The translations under genes and the position numbers were made by a program. From Histomonas meleagridis (lineage: Eukaryota > Parabasalia > Tritrichomonadida > Dientamoebidae), in the NCBI GenBank assembly GCA_020186115.1, contig WSYJ01000013.1:682001-746000 (forward strand): a stretch of DNA of 64,000 nt, read 5' to 3'. The notes under the pieces were generated by a model that worked only from the letters and a program-made list of their open reading frames with translations, did no database searches and was not told the DNA's origin. This document shows, in pieces, positions 49,978-59,740 of the stretch. How positions within the stretch are numbered: position 1 is the stretch's first letter; the number at the start of each line of letters is the position of its first letter.

Positions 49978-50369
49978 TTACAAAACATTTTGAGGCTGTT
50001 CATTTCGATTTTGAGGCATTACTGAGTTAGCATAATTTCGTATTACATTCAATTCATTCACATGAGCATTATATTTATCGAAATCATCATTAAATTTTTG
50101 ATCTAATAATTCCATTTTAGATATTTGATAAGCTTTATCTAATTGTTCAGGTGTTATATTTTGTGAATAATTCTCAATAGTAGGATAATATTTTTCATTT
50201 ATAAATTTATAAATTTGTTTTCTTAATAAATTATGATATTTATATATACAGTTACAGTTAATGTTATTACATTTTTATTTTTTACTATAGAAAAGGAAGG
50301 TTTAATATTTATAGCACTGAAATCACAATTTTTAAACTCTTGAGCGAAGCATGTATAAAGAGATTCCAT
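49978..50369 (-). pseudogene. Small unknown protein of the Polinton-like block, one frameshift
   Basis: ATG at 50369 opens MESLYTCFAQEFKNCDFSAI. After about 30 codons the frame must change once, in an A-rich stretch near 50285. It then continues CNNINCNCIYKYHNLLRKQI to the stop at 49978 (end NRNEQPQNVL). About 130 residues in all. No family recognised. Only 39 bases separate its start from the divergent ATPase start, so the two share a promoter. Confidence 0.55.
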
Positions 50370-50408
50370 TAATAATCATGAATTGATTTTATAAAATTAT
50401 TTTATTTT

Positions 50409-51209
50409 ATGGAAAACGATATTAATATTGATGCCTTAGATAATATGATTGATTATTGTTTATATAAAAATAAACCTAAATTAAATGAAGAATTAATAAG
50501 TGAAATTCATCCAGTGGTGAATGTACCTTATAATTCTTTAAATATAGCAGTAGGTAGACAAAGAAGTGGGAAAACTCAATGTATAATTAGAGAAATGATT
50601 AAAATTAGTAATATTAGTCCTAGAACTCATTTATTAATTTATATTAATAAAAATGGATTAGAAAACGATCCCACTTTTGAATCATTAAAACCTTTAATAA
50701 AGATTCCAATATTATATGTAGCTGAAAATCAAGCAGAAGATATAGTTAAAGATATATTAAAATGGAAACAATTTTATAATGAAATTAAAAATAATCATTG
50801 GGAAAATAAAATAGTAGATAAGCAAATAACTGAATTATTTGAAAAATTATATATTAATAATTTTAATAATTTAACTTTACATACTATGATATTTTTTGAA
50901 GATTGTGCTAATAGTCCTTTATGCAAAAAACCTACTAATTATTTTAATCAATTATTTACTAAATTAGCTCATATTCAATGTTCTGTATTTTTCGCTGTTC
51001 ATTTTTGGAAGTCTCTACCTGCCGAAGTTAAAGCTAATGTAAGTATTATATTTATATTTCCTAATTTCTCTAAACAACAATTAAGTTATATGATAGCTCA
51101 AATACCATTGCCTTATACTAAAGATCAAATTTATTCAGTTTATCAAAAACTGTCAGGACATCAAAAAATTATCGTCGACGTGAATAATCAAAAAATTAAA
51201 ATTGAATAA
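50409..51209 (+). CDS. A32-like/FtsK-HerA packaging ATPase of a Polinton-like element
   Basis: 266 residues, intact. Walker A reads VGRQRSGKTQ (residues about 49-58), and Walker B reads TMIFFEDCANS (about 157-167). A conserved HFWKSLPAEVKANVSIIFIF stretch resembles the sensor region of viral genome-packaging ATPases, where Gln/Ser residues follow strand 4. Size fits A32-type ATPases of Polintons and virophage-like elements (about 220-300). It would pump the element's DNA into capsids. It is the only gene of the block without a break. Confidence 0.82.
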   Translation: MENDINIDALDNMIDYCLYKNKPKLNEELISEIHPVVNVPYNSLNIAVGRQRSGKTQCIIREMIKISNISPRTHLLIYINKNGLENDPTFESLKPLIKIPILYVAENQAEDIVKDILKWKQFYNEIKNNHWENKIVDKQITELFEKLYINNFNNLTLHTMIFFEDCANSPLCKKPTNYFNQLFTKLAHIQCSVFFAVHFWKSLPAEVKANVSIIFIFPNFSKQQLSYMIAQIPLPYTKDQIYSVYQKLSGHQKIIVDVNNQKIKIE

Positions 51210-51239
51210 AAAATGAAAAATTAAAATTTATTTTTCTCA

Positions 51240-52715
51240 ATGTTGAAAGGCCAAAAGGGTATAGATAATGAAATAGCTACTTATCTCAATGTTCTTGGGG
51301 TCGATATGAGTGCTGCTTTTGAAAAATTAAAACAATGGAGAAATCAACAACCCAATAAAACTATAGATGAACTCAATAAACGAATAAACATATGGCGAAT
51401 ACAAAAATCACTTAATATATATATCAATTCTATATGGGACGATATATTGTCCTATTCATAAAATATCGGACATCCATTTTTTGATGAACTATTATTATTT
51501 CATCCAGAGGTAGAAAAGGAGGATGCTCTAGAAGAGCAAACAAAAAATGAAGAAAATCATTGTTCATCGATGCAACCAACAGTAACTATCATAGACATTA
51601 AACCAATTTTGTCTACCGAAATTTCACCATTGGGTTATGAAAAAGTGGTCGAGAATTATCAAAAAAGAAGAACAAATACTAAAGGTTAACCACCACCTTC
51701 AAGACCTCATGAATATAAAATCAGAACTCCTGATGGTAAAATGTATGATTTTATAGAAGATAAATCAAAATATAAATATACTGGAGGAAGTAATGTTATA
51801 TTGGATGAAAATATGGATACATTAGCACATCTTATTCTTGATTTAAAGAAAGATGTTAAAAAAATTTTAGAGCTTCAAACAATAGAAGGAGCAAGAGAAT
51901 TAGTTAAAAGACATAATAAAAATAAAAAGGATCCGAGATATCATTGGTCTGCAATTGAAGAAGATATAAATAAGGATGGTATTCCAGATGTTATAGTTGC
52001 AGATTAACATAAAAAAGCAAAATTTGTAAATGGATGGACAGTTAAACAACATGACTTATATGAAGCACAATATATAAGATTTTTACAACAAAAATATGGT
52101 AGTCCACAAAATAGAAAATTTTTGAGAGCAAAAGGTGAACATATAGAGAATTTCGATGAATTTATGAATAAATATATAAGAAAAGTTACATATGATAATA
52201 ATAAGCCATTTGATGATCCTAGGGTAGAACCTACCCCAGAAGGTAGACAAATTATGGATACTGTTGATAAATTTAATTTAAAGTATTATCAGAATACCGG
52301 AGTTAGAGATGTTTATAAAACACACAAACCAAGAAGGAGAACAGCAAATCAAGTGTTTACTAGATATGTTATTAAGCCAATTTATAATGATTATCTCAAA
52401 GATTATCAAAAGAATAATGCTAATGATGATCAACTTCCTGTAAAGTTAGCTATGATTAAAAGAATGTTTCCAATACTTAGTGTATCTGCTAAATTATATA
52501 ATAACATTATAAAAACGAGAATGAATGAGATATTGGCAGTTTAAAATATTAAAGTTGATAAAACAGCTAGGAAATATATTAGAGAAGATACAGGAAAAAA
52601 TTATTGGACAAGCGCTCCAAAGCAAGCAGTTTCTGAAAATTTATTAGATAAGAATAAATTTGAAGCTGTTAAAACAGCATTATATGGATATATTGACAGT
52701 AATCGTGATTTCTAA
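51240..52715 (+). pseudogene. Unknown Polinton-like gene, one frame with four in-frame TAA
   Basis: A single frame of 491 codons from ATG 51240 to TAA 52713-52715, interrupted only by TAA at 51459, 51687, 52005 and 52542, with no frameshift. Each TAA can be a mutated CAA (Gln). A Lys/Gln-rich N-terminal part is followed by EYKIRTPDGKMYDFIED, an Asp motif EEDINKDGIPDVIVAD that looks like a calcium-binding DxNxDGxxD loop, FVNGWTVKQHDLYE, and a long helical basic C-terminal part (THKPRRRTANQVFTRYVI). Starts 30 bases after the ATPase. No family could be named; a virion component is possible given its place. Confidence 0.65.
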
Positions 52716-52747
52716 ATAAAAAAAATTTTTAAAATCATTATTTTTCT

Positions 52748-53267
52748 ATGATTAAAATAAATGATTTCTCACCCCATGTAGGGAAGAATAATATCGAACA
52801 TAATAGTTCTAGTGCTTATTGTAAAGTTATAATTAATAATAACAATAGTGAAACATCAGCACATTATCCTGAAGTTAATGAAGAAACACCAAAAATAATT
52901 ACAAGAGAAACTGAACTTAATACTGATAATGCAAGTGCTTTATATAAACATATGACTTTAATATATAGTGCAATATTAAAAACAAATAATATGAAATTAA
53001 TAGCTATTTTAATCGATAATAGTAATAAAATTATTATCAATGCTAATGATTTAGTACAAGCTATATATTTAATTTTAGAAATTGATTCTAATCAAGATGA
53101 TTGAATAATGAAGATGCTAAACCTGGTTGTTTAAAACATGTAAATCCAATTAAAAAAGTTAACTCAATTAAGATTAATGGATATGATTTTAGTTCACAAT
53201 ATAATAAAGAATATAACACATTAATGGATGAATTCAATATATCATTAGAAAAAGTATTTATTTATTA
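52748..53267 (+). pseudogene. Unknown Polinton-like gene, one frameshift
   Basis: ATG at 52748 opens MIKINDFSPHVGKNNIEHNS and reads to QDD and a TGA at 53102. In another frame the sequence goes on at once with LNNEDAKPGCLKHVNPIKKV and ends FNISLEKVFIY at 53267. About 172 residues. The middle (ASALYKHMTLIYSAILKTNN) is helical. No family recognised. Its end overlaps the end of the convergent integrase by about ten bases. Confidence 0.55.
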
Positions 53268-54851
53268 AAATTAATAGGATAAGTAACAGGATTCAATAAA
53301 TATCTTGATACTGACATTTCTATACTATTTGTATTATAAATATTATATTTACCTGTTTCGAAATTATCTAGAATATAAATATCTGGTAATATTTTTGATC
53401 TCTTTTTTAGTTGATCTGTATTATAAACTGTTACTGTTGTACCAGGAGGTAAATAAAATCCTTCTTGATTTATAATTTTATCATTATATTTATGTAACTC
53501 TAAACCATAAGATTTTCCTTGATTAAAAGCTTCTAATGATGAGATTTTTTTGTGATTTAATTGACTTAATGTTTTATGATAAGTATTATTATAATTACCG
53601 ACAATTTTCTTCATATGATATGGATCTATTTTTTTTAAACCCATATTGTCAGCCATATCTCTAATAGTTTTACAAATTCTATTTATAATAGCTAAAGAAG
53701 TATGAATAGGATAAAATTTATTTTATGAAATTATTCTTTTTACCTAAATTATTTTTACACCAGATAAATGTGCTGCTATATATTGTAAAGGTTACGATAA
53801 AAATGACATTAGGATTAAATCCTGCCTTATATAAAATAAATAAAGCTTTAGCTATAAATTCTATTGATTTTTCTCTAGTTATTTTATCATTTATTTTTGT
53901 ATTAGTATAGGCATATAATAAAAATCTGGACCTAACTTCAACTGCCAATAAATAACAATATTTTGTTTCTGTTTTAGTGGTTTCATCATAACCAGAGAAA
54001 AATAAATCCATTTTAAATTCACCATTATTACCAATATATTTTAATTGATATTTTTTATTTCTTTTATAATAAAAATAATGTATATCAGGTTTAAATTGAG
54101 GATCTAATTTTAAATAATCAATATGATATGGAAGTAAATAGTCATCAAATAAATATTTGTTTTTCGAACGAGATTTGGAACCTGTGTTAATATAAGGTGA
54201 ATTCTTAAAATTCTCATAAATATTATGATTTTTATATGTATTGTCACGAGGAAATTTATCAAAATATTGTAACAAATAAATGCTATATGCATAATCGAAT
54301 GTAAATACGTTCCCAATTTTATTATCAATTATTTCAATACCATATAAATATTTTATTAATTTTTCACAATATTCATTTAATTTGATAGGCTTTTTTTCAG
54401 CTTCAAAAACTTCGTGTGCAAACATCTCATTCAATTTTTTGATAATCTTGCTAATATAATATGCATAATGCTCTAAGATTGTTTTTCCTCCAATTTTTTT
54501 ATTAATAGGTGTAATTTTTTCATTTTCGATATAAATTCTAATAAAATTATATTTAAATTCTTCATAATTGTTAGAATTTATATTTTTGAATTGATTATTC
54601 GTTATTTTTTCTAAGTTGTCATCTATAAAATAATTAACTAAATTGTTGTATGTTTCGACTAATGGCTCTGTACCAGTATTAAATTCGAGTGTAAATTTAA
54701 CCTCCTCATTATATTTTTCATTCAGATAATTAATAAAATTTTAAAGACTCAAATTACCTTTTAATTGTGAATTTTGATTTTTTAATTCATTTCTAACTAG
54801 TGTTTCAAATAAATATTGCATTTCTCTCTTTCTTTTATCAATTGGTTCCAT
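53258..54851 (-). pseudogene. Retrovirus-like (rve/DDE) integrase of a Polinton-like element
   Basis: ATG at 54851. The N-terminal 140 codons carry one TAA (54742-54744, CAA-compatible). The main frame follows, with a helical N-terminal part, then the rve catalytic core: FKMDLFFSGYDETTKTETKY (first Asp) and YLLAVEVRSRFLLYAYTNTK. The second Asp and Glu region is eroded (IVTFTIYSSTFIWCKNN where VDxGxEFxxxxFxxWC is expected). A frameshift near 53720 leads to HTSLAIINRICKTIRDMADN, the conserved helix after the third acidic residue. A C-terminal SH3/chromo-like part follows (GFYLPPGTTVTVYN). About 530 codons, typical of Polinton integrases. Confidence 0.75.
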
Positions 54852-54881
54852 ATAGAAAAATAAAATGATATAAAATATTTT

Positions 54882-56044
54882 TCATTCTTTTAATATATCT
54901 AACAAATGTTCATCTATTTTACCTGTTATATTACCAACTATTGAATTTGATATTTTAGTAGTTATCACTCAATCATCTGATAATTTATTACCATCAAATA
55001 ATACTACATCACCAATTTCATAATCTGCTGTATTATTTACTCTAAAATAAAAATCTCCATGTGTAGCAAAATCAATAGTATCTTGTAAAATTTTTATCTA
55101 ATAACATCACCTATTGAAGCTTTATATTTATTTTCATGTTTAGCTACACAAATACCTAAATATTCTTTATAAGTACCTGTAGTTTTAACTGATGGAATAC
55201 AATCAGTTGATGAAGTATTTGTGTCATATTTACCTTCATTGGTTAAAGCATAAACATCACCTGTTAAAAATACTGGTGAACCAATTTGAAATTGTGATAA
55301 AATGTCTGTAACAGAAGCATTATGAATAATAGTCGTATTTATTTGTGCAAGACCTCCAGGTCCTTCAAATGTATTAAATGTAGTTGCGATATAATATATT
55401 GCACTATATGTATCAAGATAAGTACCATCATTTTGTTTCTTTTGTGTTACAGATTCAAAATATAATCTTCAATATTTTTTATCTGCAGTAGGTGTACATC
55501 CATAAATTCTCCATAATAATTGATATGTATTATACGATTCTTCAATTATACTGTGAAATAATGTTAATTTAGTAGACTCTAAACTAGTGAATTGTGTAGT
55601 ATCGGATTTTATATTTCTTGTATTAACAATGCCATTAGTATTTACAGAGCACATAATTTCACTACAACCTATTTTATTACAACCTATTGCATCAAAAGAT
55701 GAGGAGTAATGAAAACCATTTCCTTGTTTTGCTTTAAATGCTATATCATCTTCAATACATTGAATTCTCCAACTATAATCATTTTCATATCCATCACTAG
55801 TATGCATATCTATGTAAGGACCTGTTTCTAAAACACCATCGTTTTTAATAACTGCAATTGAAGTCACACTAATATTTAAATTTGAAGCTGAAGGTCCCGA
55901 ATTTAAAGCAAAACCATTAATTGTTGAACAATGAATATCTTCTGTATTTGAACCTGTAGGAAGATTTGTTAAATCATTATGGAAGTGTGCTAACTGTACC
56001 TCTTTTGTACCCACTTTTTGGCGGTTATTCCCACAATTCTCCAC
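54882..56044 (-). pseudogene. Beta-rich virion-like protein of the Polinton-like block
   Basis: About 385 codons, no ATG at the start (frame opens at GTG 56044 after a stop). Two TGA codons (55469-55471 and 54969-54971) each sit where Trp fits well (KKY-stop-RLYFES; LSDD-stop-VITTKI). One frameshift lies near 55090-55105. The sequence is Gly/Ser/Thr/Asn-rich and beta-like, with repeated motifs such as GSPVFLTGDVYALTNEG and HGDFYFRVNNTADYEIGDVV. These resemble the C-terminal parts of phage or virus fibre and spike proteins in general style. No homologue could be named; virion role is inferred from its position beside the integrase. Confidence 0.5.
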
Positions 56045-57042
56045 TTTTTATATGCGATGTGATGACAACCGCCGAAAAAACAAATTTTTCAAAATTCCAA
56101 AAAACCCAAAAATTAAAAGTCAAAAATTTATAATTTTTATACCAAACTGTAATAATTTATGCAAGGAAAGACATAAATGCACTATTTATTTCATATAATT
56201 CCTGATTTTGACGAAATCATTGAGCATTTAAAATTTTATTTTTATTTATAAAATTTATACATATGGTTAAATTCACCATCTATTAAAACATATAAACTTT
56301 AAATTTTATTAAAAAAAATTGATTCTATGTTTATAAATATAATGACTTGTTTTTAATTTTTTTCATGTTTCGACTTTTTGTATGATGTAAAATATTTCAA
56401 ATAAATATTTTGACTTCAAAAGTGGCATCTTTGTGATTTCAATTGAAAAACGTTTACATGAAAATAGTTGACCAAGTATGCATTCAAACACAAATATTTG
56501 TCAAAATATGTAGATTGTATTCATATTATTTTTACAACAAATTGTTTTTTTTTTTTATTAATTTTATCTAAATAGCATTATTTAATGATATTGATTATGA
56601 GACTGTGGAATGCATTGGCACTTTTATATGCGCTATAATTAATTTTATTAAATTAAATTTCTAAATCTCAATTAGATTGCATTCAAAATTTGATGATTAT
56701 TAAAACATTATATGCTAATTTATGCATTTATTCATTCATTATTAATTATCATAATTTATTTTAAATATTTATCATTCATCATTATTTATTATTAAACATT
56801 ATATTTATTATTATTTATTATTGATCATTTATAGTTATATTTATTTATGAATAACATTATACATTACATTAATGAATAACAATATTAATAACATTATACG
56901 ATTCATTTATGAATAATATTATACATTACATTATTGAATAATATATTTGAGAAGTGGATGATATTTGACAACTCTTTTTTCTTTTTCACTTCTTTTCAAA
57001 TGATATTGTTGTTTATTACATGAAGGTTTAGGGAAACCATAT
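56045..57042. other. Very AT-rich region, no gene
   Basis: About 1 kb of very AT-rich DNA. 56710-56950 is a low-complexity stretch with irregular repeats of ATTATTTATTATT and GAATAA...CATTATACATTACATTA. It may contain the lost right end of the virus-like element; no TIR was found. Confidence 0.45.
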
Positions 57043-57252
57043 TTACAATATTGATGATTTGGATTTTTTAAACGACGACGATATATTTTCATCTGAAACA
57101 TTGAATATATTTGAATCTATAATATACATTAATTCAAGAATTTTATCATAATTAATAATAATTTGTTGGAAATAATCTGTATTATCGAGATATTTTAATA
57201 AAGCTCTTTGACCAAATTGTCCATTTTTATAATCAATAGGAGCTTCAAACAA
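57043..57252 (-). pseudogene. Unidentified protein fragment
   Basis: A 69-codon stretch without ATG (PLFEAPIDYKNGQFGQRALL, then YLDNTDYFQQIIINYDKILE) that looks coding by composition. Flanked by decayed genes; no family recognised. Confidence 0.3.
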
Positions 57253-57481
57253 AGGGCCAACACATTGAAAATAGTGAAAATTTTTATTAAAATTTTAATT
57301 CAAACGAAAAAAAATTATCGTCGAAAATAGACAAAAAGCAATAACAAATCGAATTCAAGCTAAAACAGATAATTATCACAGCCAATTAATTATAATCAAA
57401 TGATCTTATTGTCATTAATAAAAAAATTGATTAGAATTTATTTTATAAATATAGGTTATCATATTAAAAATGAATACAGTG

Positions 57482-57986
57482 TTATGCTGTGATATTAATG
57501 ATATTAAGTGAGATCAAATAAAAATAATTATATGTTAATCTTGTTTGAAAATATTTTTTATGCAGATTAACATGAACAGCTGTTGGCAATATACATGTAT
57601 TGACAACAAAAACAATTTTTGTTTGTGTTTGAAAATCCCATTTTAGCACATTAATAAGTGCTCCATTCTTAGTTGTAAAGCTATTAGATCCTCTCCACAT
57701 CGCTGGATAACTTTGACATATTTTCATTATCTTTGCAGTGTAATCATGCAAATCTTGCTTTTTGTTGTTAATTCCAAGGATATGTCCATCAGTACGTGCA
57801 ACATTATCACCAGCTGTATTACTACCACAGCCATAAAATTGTCAGCAATCAGCGATATCACCAACTTCATCATAATAAAATGTAATTGGGCCAGTGTAAG
57901 CAGCCAAAACTAATGTGATCTTAGAACGTTTCTAATTATGAAGGATTGCTTCTTTCAGAGCCACATTGGTTTGTAATGAAAAGATT
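57482..57986 (-). pseudogene. Alpha-amylase-type (GH13) relic
   Basis: C-terminal part of a GH13 catalytic domain. FSLQTNVALKEAILHN, a stop, KITLVLAAYTGPITFYYDEVGD (GH13: xxLxxxGTPxxYYGDEIG), a TGA, then DNVARTDGHILGINNKKQDL followed by HDYTAKIMKICQSYPAMWRG (GH13: ...QDPxSLLxxYxKLIxLRxxxPALxxG) and a beta-rich tail (IVFVVNTCILPTAVHVNL). Two in-frame stops and the lack of the upstream catalytic barrel mark it as a fragment. The cluster of TATCGTT motifs just upstream may be an old promoter of this or another gene. Confidence 0.6.
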
Positions 57987-58070
57987 TAAATAAATATCAG
58001 TGTGTGTTTACCTTCAATTGAGGTAAAGATAAAAATTTGATAATGTTTTACCATCATTCAAGTTCGCTTC

Positions 58071-58099
58071 TATCGTTACTTATCGTTGTCTCTATCGTT
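58071..58099. promoter_or_regulatory. Three TATCGTT motifs within 29 bp
   Basis: TATCGTT at 58071, 58081 and 58093, in the gap between the GH13 relic and the coiled-coil gene. The densest cluster of this motif in the window. Confidence 0.5.
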
Positions 58100-58371
58100 C
58101 AACATAAACCATGCAAAAGTCGATTTTGGCACTTTTTGGAATGAAAGAATAAATTTATCTCGTGCTAATCATGATATTATTTTTAGATTCATATTAATCA
58201 TAGATGCAACTATGTATATATATTATATATTAATGATATCAAGATCGTAGGATGATCGCTATATACGAATTGCTGAAATTGAAAGTCAATTTTATATATA
58301 TTTATTAACAAATTTATTTTCATTAAAACGATTTTAATTGAATGAGTATAAATGTGATATTTACATAAAAT

Positions 58372-59181
58372 TTAATCAGTAGATTTAATTCTGGAATCTT
58401 TCGGAACAAGTTTAGCAACTTGTTTTATCATATTTCGGATGTTTTTTTCATCTATATCATAGGGAATGTTTATGATATCTTTGAACTGATCTGCAATAAA
58501 TAAGCAAAAATCCAAGTTATGCTGCTCATAATTGCTTCTCATGATCGCAAGTTCCTCGAGCTCACGAGTTCTTCGGGCAGCTTTTGTTTCTCGATGTTTT
58601 GCAACAAATTGATTAATTAAAATTTTTATTGTTTCGATTTCGGATTTTAATCTCGAGTTCTCCTCTCTAAGTTCGTGATAAGTATGTAATTCTTTCGGTT
58701 TTGGGCAGCTTCCATTGATATGTCCAATAAATTTATTTAATAAATTGTTAACTTCAGAACATTTGTAGTCAGAAAAATCCTCTAAAAATTGTATGTATTT
58801 GTCTTTAGAAATTTGAGAATCCATGTTGATTTTGATTTGTAAAAAATTAGATGGTTTTATCTGTGTTTGATAATACCTTAATTTATCATAACTTCTTGCA
58901 CAAATAAGTGCGTCTCTTGGCTGATTTACTAAAGAATTATCAAAAATTGATCGCTTTGGTTCAGAATTAACTTCAGCATATAACTCATCATACTTTTTCT
59001 GGTACTCATCTATTTGTTTGTTTAATGTCTTTATTTGATCGTCTAATTTTTTGATTGTTTCTTTTGCTAATTTCAATCTGTTTCTATATTTTTCCAAATC
59101 TGACGCTTTAATTTGTTCCAGTTGGTCTTTTTCCCTTCCAATATTTTGGGAATATAAATCCCTTGATGAAATCTTTTTCAT
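58372..59181 (-). CDS. Coiled-coil protein, unknown
   Basis: About 269 residues from the ATG at 59181. A long N-terminal coiled coil (residues about 15-75: LKLAKETIKKLDDQIKTLNK), a middle globular part (DALICARSYDKLRYYQTQIK), and a second coiled coil (ELREENSRLKSEIETIKILI). The C-terminal helical part is basic, with VAKHRETKAARRTRELEELA. No domain recognised; cytoskeletal or flagellar coiled-coil proteins have this look, but nothing specific can be claimed. Confidence 0.65.
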   Translation of the reverse strand: MKKISSRDLYSQNIGREKDQLEQIKASDLEKYRNRLKLAKETIKKLDDQIKTLNKQIDEYQKKYDELYAEVNSEPKRSIFDNSLVNQPRDALICARSYDKLRYYQTQIKPSNFLQIKINMDSQISKDKYIQFLEDFSDYKCSEVNNLLNKFIGHINGSCPKPKELHTYHELREENSRLKSEIETIKILINQFVAKHRETKAARRTRELEELAIMRSNYEQHNLDFCLFIADQFKDIINIPYDIDEKNIRNMIKQVAKLVPKDSRIKSTD

Positions 59182-59740
59182 TTTTGTTCTCAATAAACGA
59201 ATATCAAGAAAACGTTAAGCTAAAAATTACATTCCAAAAAAAGATATTTATATATAATTATGAACAGGTTAATTTCTCTTTAATAAAATTCAAATCAAAG
59301 TGTTTTACTTTTTAATTTCATCTTAAAATCATTTGTCTAATTGTTTTACAATTTGCTTAAATAGAATAGTAGAATATTCTAAGTTGCCAACTTCAGAAAA
59401 TAAACATCCTATACTCTAAAATTAGCTCATGCAGAAACAACAGTATTAAAGCACATATAAATGAATTGGGAGCACTCCTGATAAAATTTATTTGGAAAAC
59501 AATTTCCTCCCTAAATAAAGATAATTTTACTCAGGCAGTTCTGGCAATAAAAATGATATATCATACTTTTCTGTGTACATAAGATTATTAGATCTAAAAA
59601 AAACAGAAACTCTTTCGAGTGAAAAAAAGAAAAAATTGTTTTTATTATTGGTTCTTTGGGTTGTTAAGTGTAATTGATATATCAAAGATAAACAATTTTT
59701 TGCAAAATTTAAATGGAAAAAAAGTAAAATTTTTATTGAT
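59182..59740. other. Intergenic region
   Basis: AT-rich, between two minus-strand genes. An antisense-frame ORF overlapping the next gene's 3' end is not considered coding. Nothing else seen. Confidence 0.35.

Larger units (their letters stand above)
49978..56044. mobile_element. Decayed Polinton/Maverick-like element (integrase, packaging ATPase, virion-like genes)
   Basis: A block of six genes with a shared base composition. One minus-strand gene is divergent from three plus-strand genes (ATPase and two unknown proteins), and two minus-strand genes (integrase, virion-like protein) converge on them. A retrovirus-like integrase together with an A32/FtsK-type ATPase is the hallmark of Polintons/Mavericks and their virus relatives, which are abundant in trichomonads. 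No protein-primed DNA polymerase B and no cysteine protease are seen, and I found no long terminal inverted repeats, so the element is partial. The coordinates are those of the genes, not of true element ends. Confidence 0.7.
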
